33,423 nt of DNA. It comes from Rubrivivax sp. (GTDB lineage Bacteria > Pseudomonadota > Gammaproteobacteria > Burkholderiales > Burkholderiaceae_C). Shown piece after piece: positions 1 to 8,445 of this stretch. How positions within the stretch are numbered: the first letter of the stretch is position 1; every line of letters starts with the position of its first letter. The stretch covers positions 1 through 33,423 of the forward strand of contig JAEUPC010000053.1 in the NCBI GenBank assembly GCA_016789865.1, read 5' to 3'. Made by a program: the position numbers and the translations under genes. The notes beneath the pieces are model-generated. The model had not been told where the DNA came from. It saw only the letters and a list, made by a program, of their open reading frames with translations, and did not search any database.

Positions 1-1878
1 CCCAACGCGCTGGCCTTTGCGCAAGACAGCGCCGGCGTCAAGTACCTGGCCGAGTTCGGCGTGGTCTTCCTGATGTTCGTGATCGGGCTGGAGTTCAACC
101 TGCCCAAGCTGCGCAGCATGCGCACGCTGGTGTTCGGGCTCGGCCTGGCGCAGGTGGGGCTGACGATGCTGGGCACGCTGGCCGGCCACTTCCTGCTCGT
201 CCACAGCTACCGGTGGCTGTTCGGCGGCGAGTGGCAGATGAGCTGGCGCGGCGCGGTGGTGCTGGGCGGGGCCATCGCGATGAGCTCCACGGCCATCGTC
301 GTCAAGCTGATGGCCGACCGGCTGGAGCTGGAAAGCGAACACGGCAAGCGCGTCATCGGCGTGCTGCTGTTCCAGGACCTGGCGGTGGTGCCGCTGCTGG
401 TGCTGATCCCGGCGCTGAACTCGCCGCCCGAAGAGCTGGCGGCGGCCATGGGCTGGGCGATGGTCAAGGCCGCGCTGGTGCTCACCGTGCTGCTGGTGGG
501 CGGCCAGAAGGTGATGCGCTGGTGGCTCACGCTGGTGGCGCGTCGCAAGAGCGAAGAGCTGTTCATCCTCAACCTGCTGCTCATCACGCTGGGGCTCGCT
601 TGGCTCACCGAGCATGCCGGGCTGTCGCTGGCGCTGGGTGCGTTTGTCGCCGGCATGCTGGTGGCCGAGACCGAATACAAGCACCAGGTGGAGACCGACA
701 TCCGGCCGTTCCACGACGTGCTGCTGGGGCTGTTCTTCATCACCATCGGCATGAAGCTCGATTGGCGGCCGGTGCTCGACCAGTGGCTGCTGGTGCTGCT
801 GCTGACCAGCGGGCCGGTGGCGGCCAAGTTCGCGCTGGTGGCGGCGCTGGCGCGGCTGTTCCGCAGCTCGCCGGGGGTGGCGCTGCGCACCGGCCTCTAT
901 CTCGCGCAGGCCGGCGAGTTCGGCTTCGTGCTGCTGACGCTGGGCGCCGACCACGGGCTGGTGGCGCCGCAATGGATGAGCCCCATCCTGGCCAGCATGG
1001 TGCTGTCGATGCTGGCCACGCCGATCCTCGTGATGTACAGCAACGTCATCGTCAACAAGCTGTCCAGCAGCGATTGGCTGATGCAATCGGTGGCGCTGAC
1101 CAGCATCGCCAAGAAGTCGATGGCCGCCGAGCGCCACGTCATCATCTGCGGCTACGGCCGCAGCGGCCAGAACCTGGCACGCCTGCTGGACAAGGAGCAC
1201 ATCCCGTACATGGCGCTGGACCTCGACCCCGACCGCGTGCGCCAGGCCGCCGCCGCCGGCCAGAGCGTGGTGTTCGGCGACGCCGCACGGCTGCAAAGCC
1301 TGATGGCCGCCGGCCTGGCGCGCGCCGCGGCGGTGGTGGTAAGCTACCACGACACGCCCTCGGCGCTGAAGATCCTGGCGCTGGTGCACGGCCACGCACC
1401 CAAGGTGCCGGTGCTCGTGCGCACGGTGGACGACACCGACATCGACAAGCTCAAGGCCGCCGGCGCCACCGAGGTGGTGCCCGAGGCGGTGGAAGGCAGC
1501 CTGATGCTCGCCGGCCACGCGTTGGCGCTGGTGGGCGTGCCGATGCAACGCGTCATCCGCATTACGCGCGACGCGCGCGACGCGCGCTACAGCCTGCTGC
1601 GCGGCTACTTCCACGGCGCCGACGACGACACCGTGGAAGAGCTGGAGCAGGCGCGCCTGCAAAGCGTGACGCTGCCCGAGGCCGCCGGATGCCTGGGGCA
1701 GACGCTGGAAGCGCAGGCGCTGCACGCGGTGGGCGTGAGCGTGGTGTCGATCCGCCGCGCCGGCGGCGGCGTGGTCGCCCCGGATGCCGCGCACGCGCTG
1801 AGCGCCGGCGACACGCTGGTGCTCTCTGGCTTGCCCGAGCCGCTGGCGCTGGCCGAAGAGAAGCTGCTGCGCGGGTAG
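1..1878 (+). CDS. Monovalent cation:proton antiporter, KefB/KefC (CPA2) type, 5' end missing
   Basis: The reading frame is open from base 1 (PNALAFAQDS...), so the true start lies outside the window; 625 residues are visible. The first half is a string of hydrophobic helices typical of the Na+/H+ exchanger fold, including the FVIGLEF segment and the GQ-type helix LAQAGEFGFVLL. At about bases 1135-1500 follows an RCK/TrkA-N Rossmann domain with the nucleotide-binding glycines of CGYGRSG and an acidic strand end (LDLDPD). The tail from about 1580 fits a TrkA-C domain. Family knowledge: such inner-membrane proteins exchange K+ or Na+ for protons and are gated by a nucleotide or glutathione adduct at the RCK domain. 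The ion and ligand cannot be read from the sequence. The next gene begins 7 bases after the stop, so co-transcription is likely. Confidence 0.93.
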   Translation, partial: PNALAFAQDSAGVKYLAEFGVVFLMFVIGLEFNLPKLRSMRTLVFGLGLAQVGLTMLGTLAGHFLLVHSYRWLFGGEWQMSWRGAVVLGGAIAMSSTAIVVKLMADRLELESEHGKRVIGVLLFQDLAVVPLLVLIPALNSPPEELAAAMGWAMVKAALVLTVLLVGGQKVMRWWLTLVARRKSEELFILNLLLITLGLAWLTEHAGLSLALGAFVAGMLVAETEYKHQVETDIRPFHDVLLGLFFITIGMKLDWRPVLDQWLLVLLLTSGPVAAKFALVAALARLFRSSPGVALRTGLYLAQAGEFGFVLLTLGADHGLVAPQWMSPILASMVLSMLATPILVMYSNVIVNKLSSSDWLMQSVALTSIAKKSMAAERHVIICGYGRSGQNLARLLDKEHIPYMALDLDPDRVRQAAAAGQSVVFGDAARLQSLMAAGLARAAAVVVSYHDTPSALKILALVHGHAPKVPVLVRTVDDTDIDKLKAAGATEVVPEAVEGSLMLAGHALALVGVPMQRVIRITRDARDARYSLLRGYFHGADDDTVEELEQARLQSVTLPEAAGCLGQTLEAQALHAVGVSVVSIRRAGGGVVAPDAAHALSAGDTLVLSGLPEPLALAEEKLLRG

Positions 1879-1885
1879 GACGGCC

Positions 1886-2554
1886 ATGCAAGCCCGGACC
1901 GCCCCGATGCCGCGACGCAACGTGCTGCAGGCCTTGGCCGCGGCCATGGCGGTGGCAACGGTCGGGCCCGCGGGCGCGCAGAACCCGCCACCGCAGACCG
2001 CCGCCGATGCGGCTCGCGACGCCCAGCGCACGAAGCTGGCCGCCGGGTTGCACGCCGGCGGCGTGGTGCTGGCGCTGCGCCACGCGCAGGCGCCGGGCAC
2101 CTTCGATCCACCCGGCTTCGACCTCGCACGCTGCGAGACGCAACGCAACCTGGGCGACGAAGGTCGCGCGCAGGCCACCCGCATCGGCCAGTGGCTGCGC
2201 TCGCAGGGTCTGGCGCCGGTGGCGGTACGCTCGAGTCCCTGGTGCCGCTGCCGCGACACCGCACAGATCGCGTTCGGCCGCGCCGAGGTGTGGAGCGCGC
2301 TCGGCTCACCCGCGCGCAGCGATGCCACGGCACGCGCCGCGCAGCAGGCCACGCTGCGCCGGGCGCTGCTGGCGGCCAGCACGCGACGCGGCGAATTCGA
2401 GGCCTGGGTGACGCACCAGTTCGTGCTGCGCGATCTCACCGGCGAGAGCACCGGCGACGGCGAAGCCCTGCTGCTGCGCATGCGGTCCGCACCCACCACC
2501 ACCGCGGGCGCGCTGCCCGAGGCCGAAGTGCTGGCGCGGGCGTGGCTGCATTGA
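1886..2554 (+). CDS. Exported histidine phosphatase family protein
   Basis: A 222-residue protein. The N-terminus has two arginines (residues 10-11, PRRNVLQ) before a hydrophobic Ala/Val stretch ending in AGAQ, so it looks like a Sec or Tat signal peptide. The mature part has the histidine-phosphatase hallmarks: LRHA with R65 and H66 (H66 the likely phospho-acceptor), a second arginine in VRSSPWCRC (R115), and the distal histidine in WVTHQ (H177). The usual RHG is RHA here, as in the SixA-like and exported branches. The [10 protein letters not shown] segment is typical of small periplasmic members. Substrate unknown. The start at 1886 has AGGA just upstream, overlapping the stop of the antiporter gene; ATG 1907 (MPRRN) would also leave a full signal peptide. 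Confidence 0.82.
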   Translation: MQARTAPMPRRNVLQALAAAMAVATVGPAGAQNPPPQTAADAARDAQRTKLAAGLHAGGVVLALRHAQAPGTFDPPGFDLARCETQRNLGDEGRAQATRIGQWLRSQGLAPVAVRSSPWCRCRDTAQIAFGRAEVWSALGSPARSDATARAAQQATLRRALLAASTRRGEFEAWVTHQFVLRDLTGESTGDGEALLLRMRSAPTTTAGALPEAEVLARAWLH

Positions 2555-2588
2555 GCCGGCAGCACGCGAACCTCCCGAGGACGACAAC

Positions 2589-3203
2589 ATGATCACACCG
2601 GCATCTCCCCCCGGCGAAGCCACGGCCGAACCGACGCCGCCGCGCGACATTGCACTGTCGCTGCAGGACCCCGGCGCCTATATCAAGGCGCACATCCGCA
2701 CCGTGCCCGACTGGCCCGCGCCCGGCGTGATGTTCCGCGACATCACGCCGCTGCTTTCCAGCCCGCGCGTCTTCCGCGTGCTGATCGACCAGTTCGTGCA
2801 CCGCTACTTCAGCCCGCGGCCCGATGCGATCGCCGGGCTCGACGCGCGCGGCTTCATCATCGGCAGCGTGGTGGCCTACGAACTGGGCATCGGCTTCGTG
2901 CCGATCCGCAAGAAGGGCAAGCTGCCCTTCACCACGGTGGAAGAGACCTACGAACTCGAATACGGCAGCGCCACCGTGGAGATGCACACCGACGCCGTGC
3001 GCGCCGGCGACCGCGTGGTGCTGATCGACGACCTCATCGCCACCGGCGGCACGATGATGGCCGGCCGCAAGCTGCTGGAGCGGCTGGGTGCCGAGGTGGT
3101 GGAAGGCGCGGCGATCGTCGACCTGCCGGAACTGGGCGGCTCCGGCCGGCTGCGCGCGAGCGGCCTGCGGCTGTTCACGCTCGTCGATTTCGAAGGGCAT
3201 TGA
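2589..3203 (+). CDS. apt: Adenine phosphoribosyltransferase
   Basis: A 204-residue cytoplasmic salvage enzyme that joins adenine and PRPP to give AMP and pyrophosphate. The type I PRTase core is complete: the [12 protein letters not shown] segment (about residues 45-56), [10 protein letters not shown] (83-92), the flexible loop RKKGKLP (107-113), and the PRPP loop [13 protein letters not shown] (143-155). About 20 extra Pro/Ala-rich residues precede the conserved part compared with the usual 170-185 residues. The start is supported by GAGGA 8 bases upstream. It follows the phosphatase gene by 34 bases and could be in the same transcript. purC, another purine gene, lies at 26306-27274 but is not linked to it. 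Confidence 0.96.
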   Translation: MITPASPPGEATAEPTPPRDIALSLQDPGAYIKAHIRTVPDWPAPGVMFRDITPLLSSPRVFRVLIDQFVHRYFSPRPDAIAGLDARGFIIGSVVAYELGIGFVPIRKKGKLPFTTVEETYELEYGSATVEMHTDAVRAGDRVVLIDDLIATGGTMMAGRKLLERLGAEVVEGAAIVDLPELGGSGRLRASGLRLFTLVDFEGH

Positions 3204-3277
3204 GCGCCGACAAGGCGCGCCGCGGCCTGCCTTGCTCTACTGGCGCCGCCCCAGGAGGGCTGAAGAGGAGCCGCGCC

Positions 3278-3712
3278 ATGAACCGCTCATCGTCGCACCG
3301 CGCGGGCCGCATCGCCGCGGTGGCCGCCGTCGCCGCTGCCGTCGTCTCGCTCGCCGTCCACCCCGCGCAGGCGCAGGGGCTGGCCGATCAGATCTTGTCG
3401 GAGTACACGGCCAAGGCCGGCCGGGCGGCCTCGGCCGAGCGCGGGCAGAAGTTCTTCGCCACCAACTTCGGCCGCGACCTCGGCTTCAGCTGCGCATCGT
3501 GCCATGGCGCGTTGCCCACCCGCGCCGGCAAGGACCAGGTCACCGAGAAGGTGATCGCCCCGCTGGCGCCGGCCGCCAACGCCAAGCGCTTCACCGACCG
3601 CAAGCGCGTGGAGTACATGTTCCGCATGAACTGCATGGATGTCGTGGGGCGTGAGTGCAACGCCGGCGAGAAGGCCGATGTGCTCGCTTGGCTGGTGTCG
3701 CTGAAGCCCTGA
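3278..3712 (+). CDS. DUF1924 / SHP-like monohaem cytochrome c, periplasmic
   Basis: 144 residues. A signal peptide ends near VHPAQAQ (residue 33). The single haem site is CASCH (72-76). The C-terminal half matches the DUF1924 family, which includes the oxygen-binding SHP of Rhodobacter sphaeroides. In SHP the sixth haem ligand is an asparagine next to a disulfide; here N118-C119 and C127 in FRMNCMDVVGREC have that arrangement (inference from memory of the family). It probably binds small ligands (O2, NO) or relays electrons in the periplasm. SHP genes usually sit with a di-haem cytochrome and a b-type membrane cytochrome; neither is visible here. ATG 3278 was chosen over upstream in-frame starts because GAGGAG precedes it and the signal peptide starts there. 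Confidence 0.85.
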   Translation: MNRSSSHRAGRIAAVAAVAAAVVSLAVHPAQAQGLADQILSEYTAKAGRAASAERGQKFFATNFGRDLGFSCASCHGALPTRAGKDQVTEKVIAPLAPAANAKRFTDRKRVEYMFRMNCMDVVGRECNAGEKADVLAWLVSLKP

Positions 3713-3737
3713 TCGGGCCCCCGGCGGGCGCGCCCCG

Positions 3738-5144
3738 TCACTTGCCGATGCAGAAGTTCGAGAAGATCGAGCCGAGCAGATCTTCGCTCGTGAACTCGCC
3801 GGTGATCTCGCCCAGCGACTGGTGGGCCAGCCGCAGCTCTTCGGCCAGCAGGTCGAGTGCGCTGTCGCGGGCCGCGGCATGGCCTTCGGCAGCGGCCAGA
3901 TGCTCGCGCACGCGCTGCAGCGCCTGCACGTGGCGGGCGCGTGCAATGACGGTGCCTTCGGGCTGGGCCAGCCAGCCGGCCTGCGCCAGCAGCGCGCGGC
4001 GCAGCGCTTCCAGGCCCTCGCCTGTGCGCGCCGACAGCGCCAGGCCCGCGGCCGGCACCGCGGCCGCGCCCTCGGCGTCGAGCTTGTTGTAGACGTCGAG
4101 CCGGGCGGCCGCTGCGGGCAGGGTCTGCAGCCGCCGCGCGATGGCCTCATCGCCGTGCAGATAGGCCGCATCGGCCAGCCGCGTGAGGTCATGCAGGAAG
4201 ATCACCGCATCGGCCTCGCCGATGGCCTGCCAGCTGCGCGCGATGCCGATGCGTTCGATCTCGTCGGCGGTCTCGGCTTCGCCACGCAGGCCGGCGGTGT
4301 CGATCACGTGCAGCGGCACGCCTTCGATCTGGATCGTTTCGCGCAGGCGGTCGCGCGTGGTGCCGGGGATCGGCGTGACGATGGCGAGTTCGGCGCCGGC
4401 CAGCGCGTTGAGAAGCGAGCTTTTTCCCACGTTGGGCTGGCCGGCCAGCACGACGTGCAGCCCGTCGCGCAGCAGCGCCCCCTGTCGCGCGTGCGCCAGC
4501 GCGGCGTGCACCGCCTGCACGATGGCGGCCAGCTGTTGGCGGGCGCCGGCCTTCTCGAGGAAGTCGATCTCCTCCTCGGGGAAGTCGAGCGTCGCTTCGA
4601 CCAGCGTGCGCAGCCGCACGATGCGCTCGGCCAGCGCGCGCACCTCGGTGGAGAAGGCGCCGGCGAGCGAGCGCGCGGCCGAGCGCGCCGCGGCCTCGGT
4701 GCCGGCGTCGATGAGGTCGGCCACGGCCTCGGCCTGCGCGAGGTCGAGCTTGTCGTTGAGGAAGGCGCGCTGCGTGAACTCGCCGGGCTCGGCCAGGCGC
4801 GCGCCCGGGTGGACGAGCCGCAGCGCGATCAGGCAGCGCGCCAGCAGCAGCTGCAGCAGCACCGGGCCGCCGTGCGCCTGGAGCTCCAGCACGTCTTCGC
4901 CGGTGTACGAGTGCGGGGCCGGGAAGTGAAGGGCCAGGCCTCGGTCGAGCACCTCGCCGGCCTCTCCGAGGAAGGGCAGCAGCGTGGCTTGCCGCGGCGG
5001 CAGTGAGCGGCCGCACACGGCGGCGATCAGCGCGGACAGGTCGCGCCCCGAGGCGCGCACGATGCCCACGGCACCGCGGCCAGCGGCGGTGGCGATGGCG
5101 ACGATGGGGTCTTGCTGGCGACCCAGCAGATCGGTGGCGCGCAT
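3738..5144 (-). CDS. mnmE: tRNA uridine-5-carboxymethylaminomethyl(34) synthesis GTPase MnmE
   Basis: 468 residues, normal for the family. Works with MnmG to modify the wobble uridine (cmnm5U34) of several tRNAs. An N-terminal tetrahydrofolate-binding domain ([18 protein letters not shown]) precedes a helical domain containing an inserted G domain with GQPNVGKSS (235-243), [14 protein letters not shown] (282-286) and the NKLD base-recognition motif. The C-terminus is FCIGK, whose cysteine is the conserved catalytic residue. The ATG at 5142-5144 gives the standard MnmE N-terminus; the frame stays open further upstream but that part is not conserved. It ends 26 bases from the convergent SHP-like gene. 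It is separated from yidC by 378 bases and a strong hairpin, so it probably has its own promoter. Confidence 0.97.
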   Translation of the reverse strand: MRATDLLGRQQDPIVAIATAAGRGAVGIVRASGRDLSALIAAVCGRSLPPRQATLLPFLGEAGEVLDRGLALHFPAPHSYTGEDVLELQAHGGPVLLQLLLARCLIALRLVHPGARLAEPGEFTQRAFLNDKLDLAQAEAVADLIDAGTEAAARSAARSLAGAFSTEVRALAERIVRLRTLVEATLDFPEEEIDFLEKAGARQQLAAIVQAVHAALAHARQGALLRDGLHVVLAGQPNVGKSSLLNALAGAELAIVTPIPGTTRDRLRETIQIEGVPLHVIDTAGLRGEAETADEIERIGIARSWQAIGEADAVIFLHDLTRLADAAYLHGDEAIARRLQTLPAAAARLDVYNKLDAEGAAAVPAAGLALSARTGEGLEALRRALLAQAGWLAQPEGTVIARARHVQALQRVREHLAAAEGHAAARDSALDLLAEELRLAHQSLGEITGEFTSEDLLGSIFSNFCIGK

Positions 5145-5280
5145 GGGTGAAAGCGGCGGGCATGCGGCGGGCAAGCGGCAGTGGCAGCGCCGCGAACCCC
5201 CAGTGCACCATTGTTGCCGCGGCGCACAACCGCGAGGCAGCCGCACAAGCCGGCCACACGAGCCAGCCGCACAAAGAGTC

Positions 5281-5316
5281 GCGGCCCGGATCGACGAGGC
5301 CATCGATCCGGGCCGC
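5281..5316 (-). terminator. Perfect 13-bp hairpin downstream of yidC, likely terminator of the rpmH-yidC operon
   Basis: GCGGCCCGGATCG (5281-5293) pairs perfectly with CGATCCGGGCCGC (5304-5316) across a 10-nt loop. Read on the minus strand, the stem is followed by GACTCTTTGT, a weak T-rich tail, which fits a Rho-independent terminator for genes running leftward. On the plus strand no T tract follows. It lies about 205 bases after the yidC stop and 137 bases before mnmE starts. A smaller stem (CCGGTTC/GAACCGG, 5381-5399) lies nearer to yidC. The rest of 5145-5522 shows no gene. Confidence 0.6.
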
Positions 5317-5522
5317 TGGTGTTGGCGCGGGTGGAGCAGCGTTCGGCGTTTCTATGGGCCTGGCGCTGGGACCTCCCGAGCCGGTTCGGTTTGAACCGGG
5401 TCAACCCGCATGGGACGCATATTCGGCACTTCGCGGGCTGTTCTCAACCCTCAGCTGAGGGATCGCCCGTGACGTGCCTCACAGCCGGCGAAACGATTGC
5501 AGTCGCTCACCGATGTCTGCGT

Positions 5523-7268
5523 TCAATGGTTGACGCCCAGCTGCTTGTTGATCCACCACTGCTGCGCGATCGACAGCAGGTTGTTGGTCAGCCAATAGAG
5601 CACCAGGCCGGCCGGGAAGAAGAAGAACATGAAGCCGAAGATCAGCGGCATCATCCACATCATGCGCGCCTGCATGGGATCGGGCGGCGTGGGGTTGAGC
5701 CACACCTGGAACAGCGAGCTGGCGGTCATCAAGAGCGGCAACGGGCCGAGCGGCAGTTTGATAAGCGGGATCACGCCGAAGAGCGCGTCAGGCTGGGCGA
5801 GATCAGGGATATAGAACCACGGCGCGTTGCGCATCTCCACGCTGGACAGCAGCACCCAGTACAGCGCGATGAAGAACGGCATCTGCACCAGGATGGGCAG
5901 GCAGCCGCCCAGCGGGTTGACCTTCTCCTCGCGGTAGATGCGCATCATCTCCTGCTGCATCTGCTGCGGCTTGTCCTTGTAGCGCTCGCGCAGCTCGTTG
6001 ACGCGCGGCGACACCGCCTTCATCTTGGCCATGCTGCGGTAGGCGCTGGCGTTGAGCCAGTAGAAGGCGATCTTCAGCAGCACCACCAGCGCGACGATGG
6101 CCCAGCCCCAGTTGCCGAGCACGCCGTAGAGCTTGTCGAGCAGCCAGAACAGGGGCTTGGCAAGCACGGTGAACCAGCCGTAGTCCTTCACCAGTTCCAG
6201 GCCCGGGGCCAGCGCTGCGAGCTTGTGCTCTTCCTGAGGGCCGGCGTAGAGCGTGGCTTCGTGCGCCTTCGTGCCGCCCGGGGCCACCTCGCCCAGCGGC
6301 AACACCATCGCCACCGTGTAGTGCTCCAGCGCACCGTTGCCCGCCACCTTGGCCGTGCGGAACTCGCGCGCGCTGCCGCTGGGCACCAGCCAGGCGCTGG
6401 CGAAGTAGTGCTGCACCATCGCCACCCAGCCGTCGTTGGCGCTCTTGTCGTGGCTGGCGCTGCCCTTGGCGATGTCCTTGAAGTCGAGCTTCACGAACTT
6501 GTTCGCCTCGGTGTACAGCGCCGGGCCGGTGAACGTGAAGTAGAAGCTCGATTCGCCCTCGGGCGGCGCGGCGTCGCGCGCCAGCTGCAGGTACAGCTGC
6601 GGCTGCACGGCGTTCTCGCCCTGGTTGGTGAACTCGTGCTTCACCGCCACGGTGTAGCCGCCGCGGGTGAAGGTGTAGGTCTTGGCGAGCTTGCGGCCAT
6701 CGATGGCCGGCGACTCGAAGCGCAGGCTCAGCGTGTTGCTGCCGGCGGCCAGCGAGCGGTCGCCGGGCAGGACGCTCATCGCCGTCAGGTGGTTGGGCAG
6801 CTGCACCCCCGCCTGGCTGGTGATGAGGCCCGTCTGCGCCCAGTACGCCCGCTTGGCGGTGCGGTCGAACAGCACCGCATTGCGCTGCGGGTCGACCGCG
6901 TCGCGGTAGTTCAGCAGCTCCAGGCGCACGAGCGTGCCGCCCTGGCTGTCGAAGGTGGCCTTGACCACGTCGGTGCTGACCACCACCAGCTCGGAAGCCG
7001 GCACCGGCGCAGCGCCCGGTGGCGCCACCACCGGCGCGGCAGCCACCGAGGCGCCGGGTTGCGCCGCCGGCTGCGGCACGCCCGCTGCCGGTGTGCCGGC
7101 CAGGCCGGGGCCGCCCGCGGCCGAGGCGGCGCCGGCGGCCGGTGCGGTGGCCCGCGGCGCCGCGCCGAACAGCGTCGGCTGGCCGGTGTGGCGGTTCCAT
7201 GCGTCCCACAGCAGCACGAGAGACATGGTGAAGACGACCCACAGCAGGGTCCGGCGGATATCGGTCAT
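5523..7268 (-). CDS. yidC: Membrane protein insertase YidC
   Basis: 581 residues. Inserts and folds inner-membrane proteins alone or with SecYEG. An N-terminal membrane anchor (LLWVVFTMSLVLLW) is followed by a Pro/Ala/Gly-rich linker (about residues 35-105), the large periplasmic beta domain, and the conserved C-terminal translocase region with YGWFTVLAKPLFWLLD, NWGWAIVALVVLLK, the cytoplasmic loop MKAVSPRVNELRERYKDKPQQ, PLGGCLPILVQMPFFIALYWVL and further helices, ending NKQLGVNH. The start overlaps the yidD stop as ATGA (7265-7268), which implies translational coupling. Confidence 0.98.
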   Translation of the reverse strand: MTDIRRTLLWVVFTMSLVLLWDAWNRHTGQPTLFGAAPRATAPAAGAASAAGGPGLAGTPAAGVPQPAAQPGASVAAAPVVAPPGAAPVPASELVVVSTDVVKATFDSQGGTLVRLELLNYRDAVDPQRNAVLFDRTAKRAYWAQTGLITSQAGVQLPNHLTAMSVLPGDRSLAAGSNTLSLRFESPAIDGRKLAKTYTFTRGGYTVAVKHEFTNQGENAVQPQLYLQLARDAAPPEGESSFYFTFTGPALYTEANKFVKLDFKDIAKGSASHDKSANDGWVAMVQHYFASAWLVPSGSAREFRTAKVAGNGALEHYTVAMVLPLGEVAPGGTKAHEATLYAGPQEEHKLAALAPGLELVKDYGWFTVLAKPLFWLLDKLYGVLGNWGWAIVALVVLLKIAFYWLNASAYRSMAKMKAVSPRVNELRERYKDKPQQMQQEMMRIYREEKVNPLGGCLPILVQMPFFIALYWVLLSSVEMRNAPWFYIPDLAQPDALFGVIPLIKLPLGPLPLLMTASSLFQVWLNPTPPDPMQARMMWMMPLIFGFMFFFFPAGLVLYWLTNNLLSIAQQWWINKQLGVNH

Positions 7269-7681
7269 GTCGGTTCGCCGGCGCGCGGGCCCGGCCGATG
7301 GGGCAGGTGCCCCGTGGACTCGATGGAGGGTGGATCAGTTTGGGCCGTGGCCACCACTGGCGGCAGCGCGCTCCAATGCCCTTCGGGCACGAGCCGGGTG
7401 AGCCAGCCGGTGCACCGGGACGAGAGGCCCTCGCGCAGCCGCGCCGGCACCGGGTCAACACCGCCGTCGCACCAAGGGTGGCAACGCAGCAGCCTCCACC
7501 CGGTGAGGGCGGTGCCGCCGACGGCGCCGTGACGCTGCAGCGCTTGCAGCGCGTAGGCCGAGCAGGTGGGTTCGAACCGGCACGCACTGCCCAGCCACGG
7601 CTTCAGGAGCAGGCGATAGCCGTGCACGAGCCCGGCCAGCAGGCGGCGCGGCCAAAGCTCGGGATGCATTGGCGCGGCCAT
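7265..7681 (-). CDS. yidD: Membrane protein insertion efficiency factor YidD, with C-terminal extension
   Basis: 138 residues. The YidD core is at about residues 12-80: LLAGLVHGYRLLLKPWLG, then the cysteine-bearing CRFEPTCSAYALQALQRHG and WRLLRCHPWCDGGVDPVP. The family is a small amphipathic membrane-associated protein helping YidC-dependent insertion. Most members are 70-100 residues; the last 55 or so here are an extension without recognised motif. The start ATG (7679-7681) shares one base with the rnpA stop (TGATG), and the stop overlaps the yidC start by 4 bases, so rnpA-yidD-yidC look translationally coupled. A second ATG four codons in (7669) is possible. Confidence 0.92.
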   Translation of the reverse strand: MAAPMHPELWPRRLLAGLVHGYRLLLKPWLGSACRFEPTCSAYALQALQRHGAVGGTALTGWRLLRCHPWCDGGVDPVPARLREGLSSRCTGWLTRLVPEGHWSALPPVVATAQTDPPSIESTGHLPHRPGPRAGEPT

Positions 7682-8226
7682 CAGCGTTGCCGGGGCGGCG
7701 GGGCGCGGCGTGCCGCGGCACCTTCGCCGCCACCGCCCGGTGGCCTGCCGGCAGGGGGCACTCCGGCCACCGGCTGGAGCAGGGCATCCAGCTCCTGGCG
7801 CACCGCCCGACGCAGCAACACCGACGCCGCCGACGGAAAGTCGGCCACGTTGAAGCCATGCTTCACCCGCACCAGCCAAAGCCCGGCGGCCAGTTGGCCT
7901 TCGTGGCGAAGAAAGGCGCTGCGGACCTGCCGCTTGAGCAGGTTGCGCATCACGGCGCGCCGCACTTGGCGCTTGGGCACCACGGCGCCGATCCACTGCT
8001 CGGCCAGCGGCCCTTCCAGCGGTCCAGCAGCAATCTTGTCCACAGCGCCTGGAAGATGTTCATCTGGACCTGTGGATAAGTCATCCCCGCCGGTCTCCGG
8101 AGCAGGTGCACGGCGCCCCTGCGGGCGCCCGGGCACGTGATGCAACGCGAAGTGAGCGCTCCGGGTGGCCGGCCTGATCGCCAACAAGCGCTCGAAGTCG
8201 GCCCTGTGGACGAGGGCGCGCAGCAT
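7681..8226 (-). CDS. rnpA: Ribonuclease P protein component, with an insert carrying DnaA boxes
   Basis: 181 residues; the family norm is about 115-130. The protein aids the RNase P RNA in removing tRNA 5' leaders. Conserved parts: the N-terminal FERLLAIRPATRSAHFALHH and the basic RNA-binding helix PKRQVRRAVMRNLLKRQVR (about residues 84-102), then LWLVRVKHG. Extra length comes from an insert at about residues 34-72 and a Gly/Pro/Arg-rich tail (about 155-181). The insert residues LST (50-52) and VDK (62-64) are coded by sequences that are DnaA boxes (see 8036-8079). Start MLRALVHRADF was chosen by similarity to family N-termini; no good ribosome site is visible, and an in-frame ATG at 8295 is possible. 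It lies 84 bases after rpmH. Confidence 0.93.
   Translation of the reverse strand: MLRALVHRADFERLLAIRPATRSAHFALHHVPGRPQGRRAPAPETGGDDLSTGPDEHLPGAVDKIAAGPLEGPLAEQWIGAVVPKRQVRRAVMRNLLKRQVRSAFLRHEGQLAAGLWLVRVKHGFNVADFPSAASVLLRRAVRQELDALLQPVAGVPPAGRPPGGGGEGAAARRAPPPRQR
8036..8079. promoter_or_regulatory. Two DnaA boxes in opposite orientation inside rnpA
   Basis: TTGTCCACA (8036-8044, one mismatch to TTATCCACA) on the plus strand and TGTGGATAA (8071-8079, a perfect box read on the minus strand) lie 26 bases apart. Both fall in the non-conserved insert of RnpA, where the perfect box encodes exactly Leu-Ser-Thr. A chance perfect 9-mer is unlikely in such GC-rich DNA this close to dnaA. Role as an outlying part of the origin or a DnaA reservoir is inferred. 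Confidence 0.6.
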
Positions 8227-8310
8227 CACTGGAGGTCGAAGGCCGCAGCAGGAATTGAGCAGCCTTTGCCGCGCAGAACACCCGGCGGCCGGCAACGCGA
8301 CCCGATCGGC

Positions 8311-8445
8311 TCAGACGGCCAGACGCTTGCGACCCTTGGCGCGGCGGGCATTGATGACGGCACGGCCGCCGCGCGTCTTCATGCGCACGAGGAAACCGTG
8401 GGTACGGGCGCGCCGCGTCTTGGAAGGTTGGTAGGTACGTTTCAT
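8311..8445 (-). CDS. rpmH: 50S ribosomal protein L34
   Basis: 44 residues, [20 protein letters not shown] then [20 protein letters not shown] and RLAV, the classic basic L34 sequence with no anomalies. It is a small rRNA-binding protein of the large subunit. It is the first gene of the leftward rpmH-rnpA-yidD-yidC group and sits next to the origin in the usual bacterial order. Its leader contains a 16-bp perfect palindrome at 8457-8472. No convincing -35/-10 pair was found upstream. Confidence 0.98.
   Translation of the reverse strand: MKRTYQPSKTRRARTHGFLVRMKTRGGRAVINARRAKGRKRLAV

Noticed and set aside
213-2411. 732-codon open frame overlapping the antiporter and phosphatase genes
   Set aside because: The product is Arg/Ala/Gly-rich without any motif, as expected for an alternative frame of a GC-rich gene.
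5381-5399. CCGGTTC-GGTTT-GAACCGG, resembling a tRNA T-arm
   Set aside because: No acceptor, D or anticodon arms can be built around it; kept only as a small hairpin after yidC.
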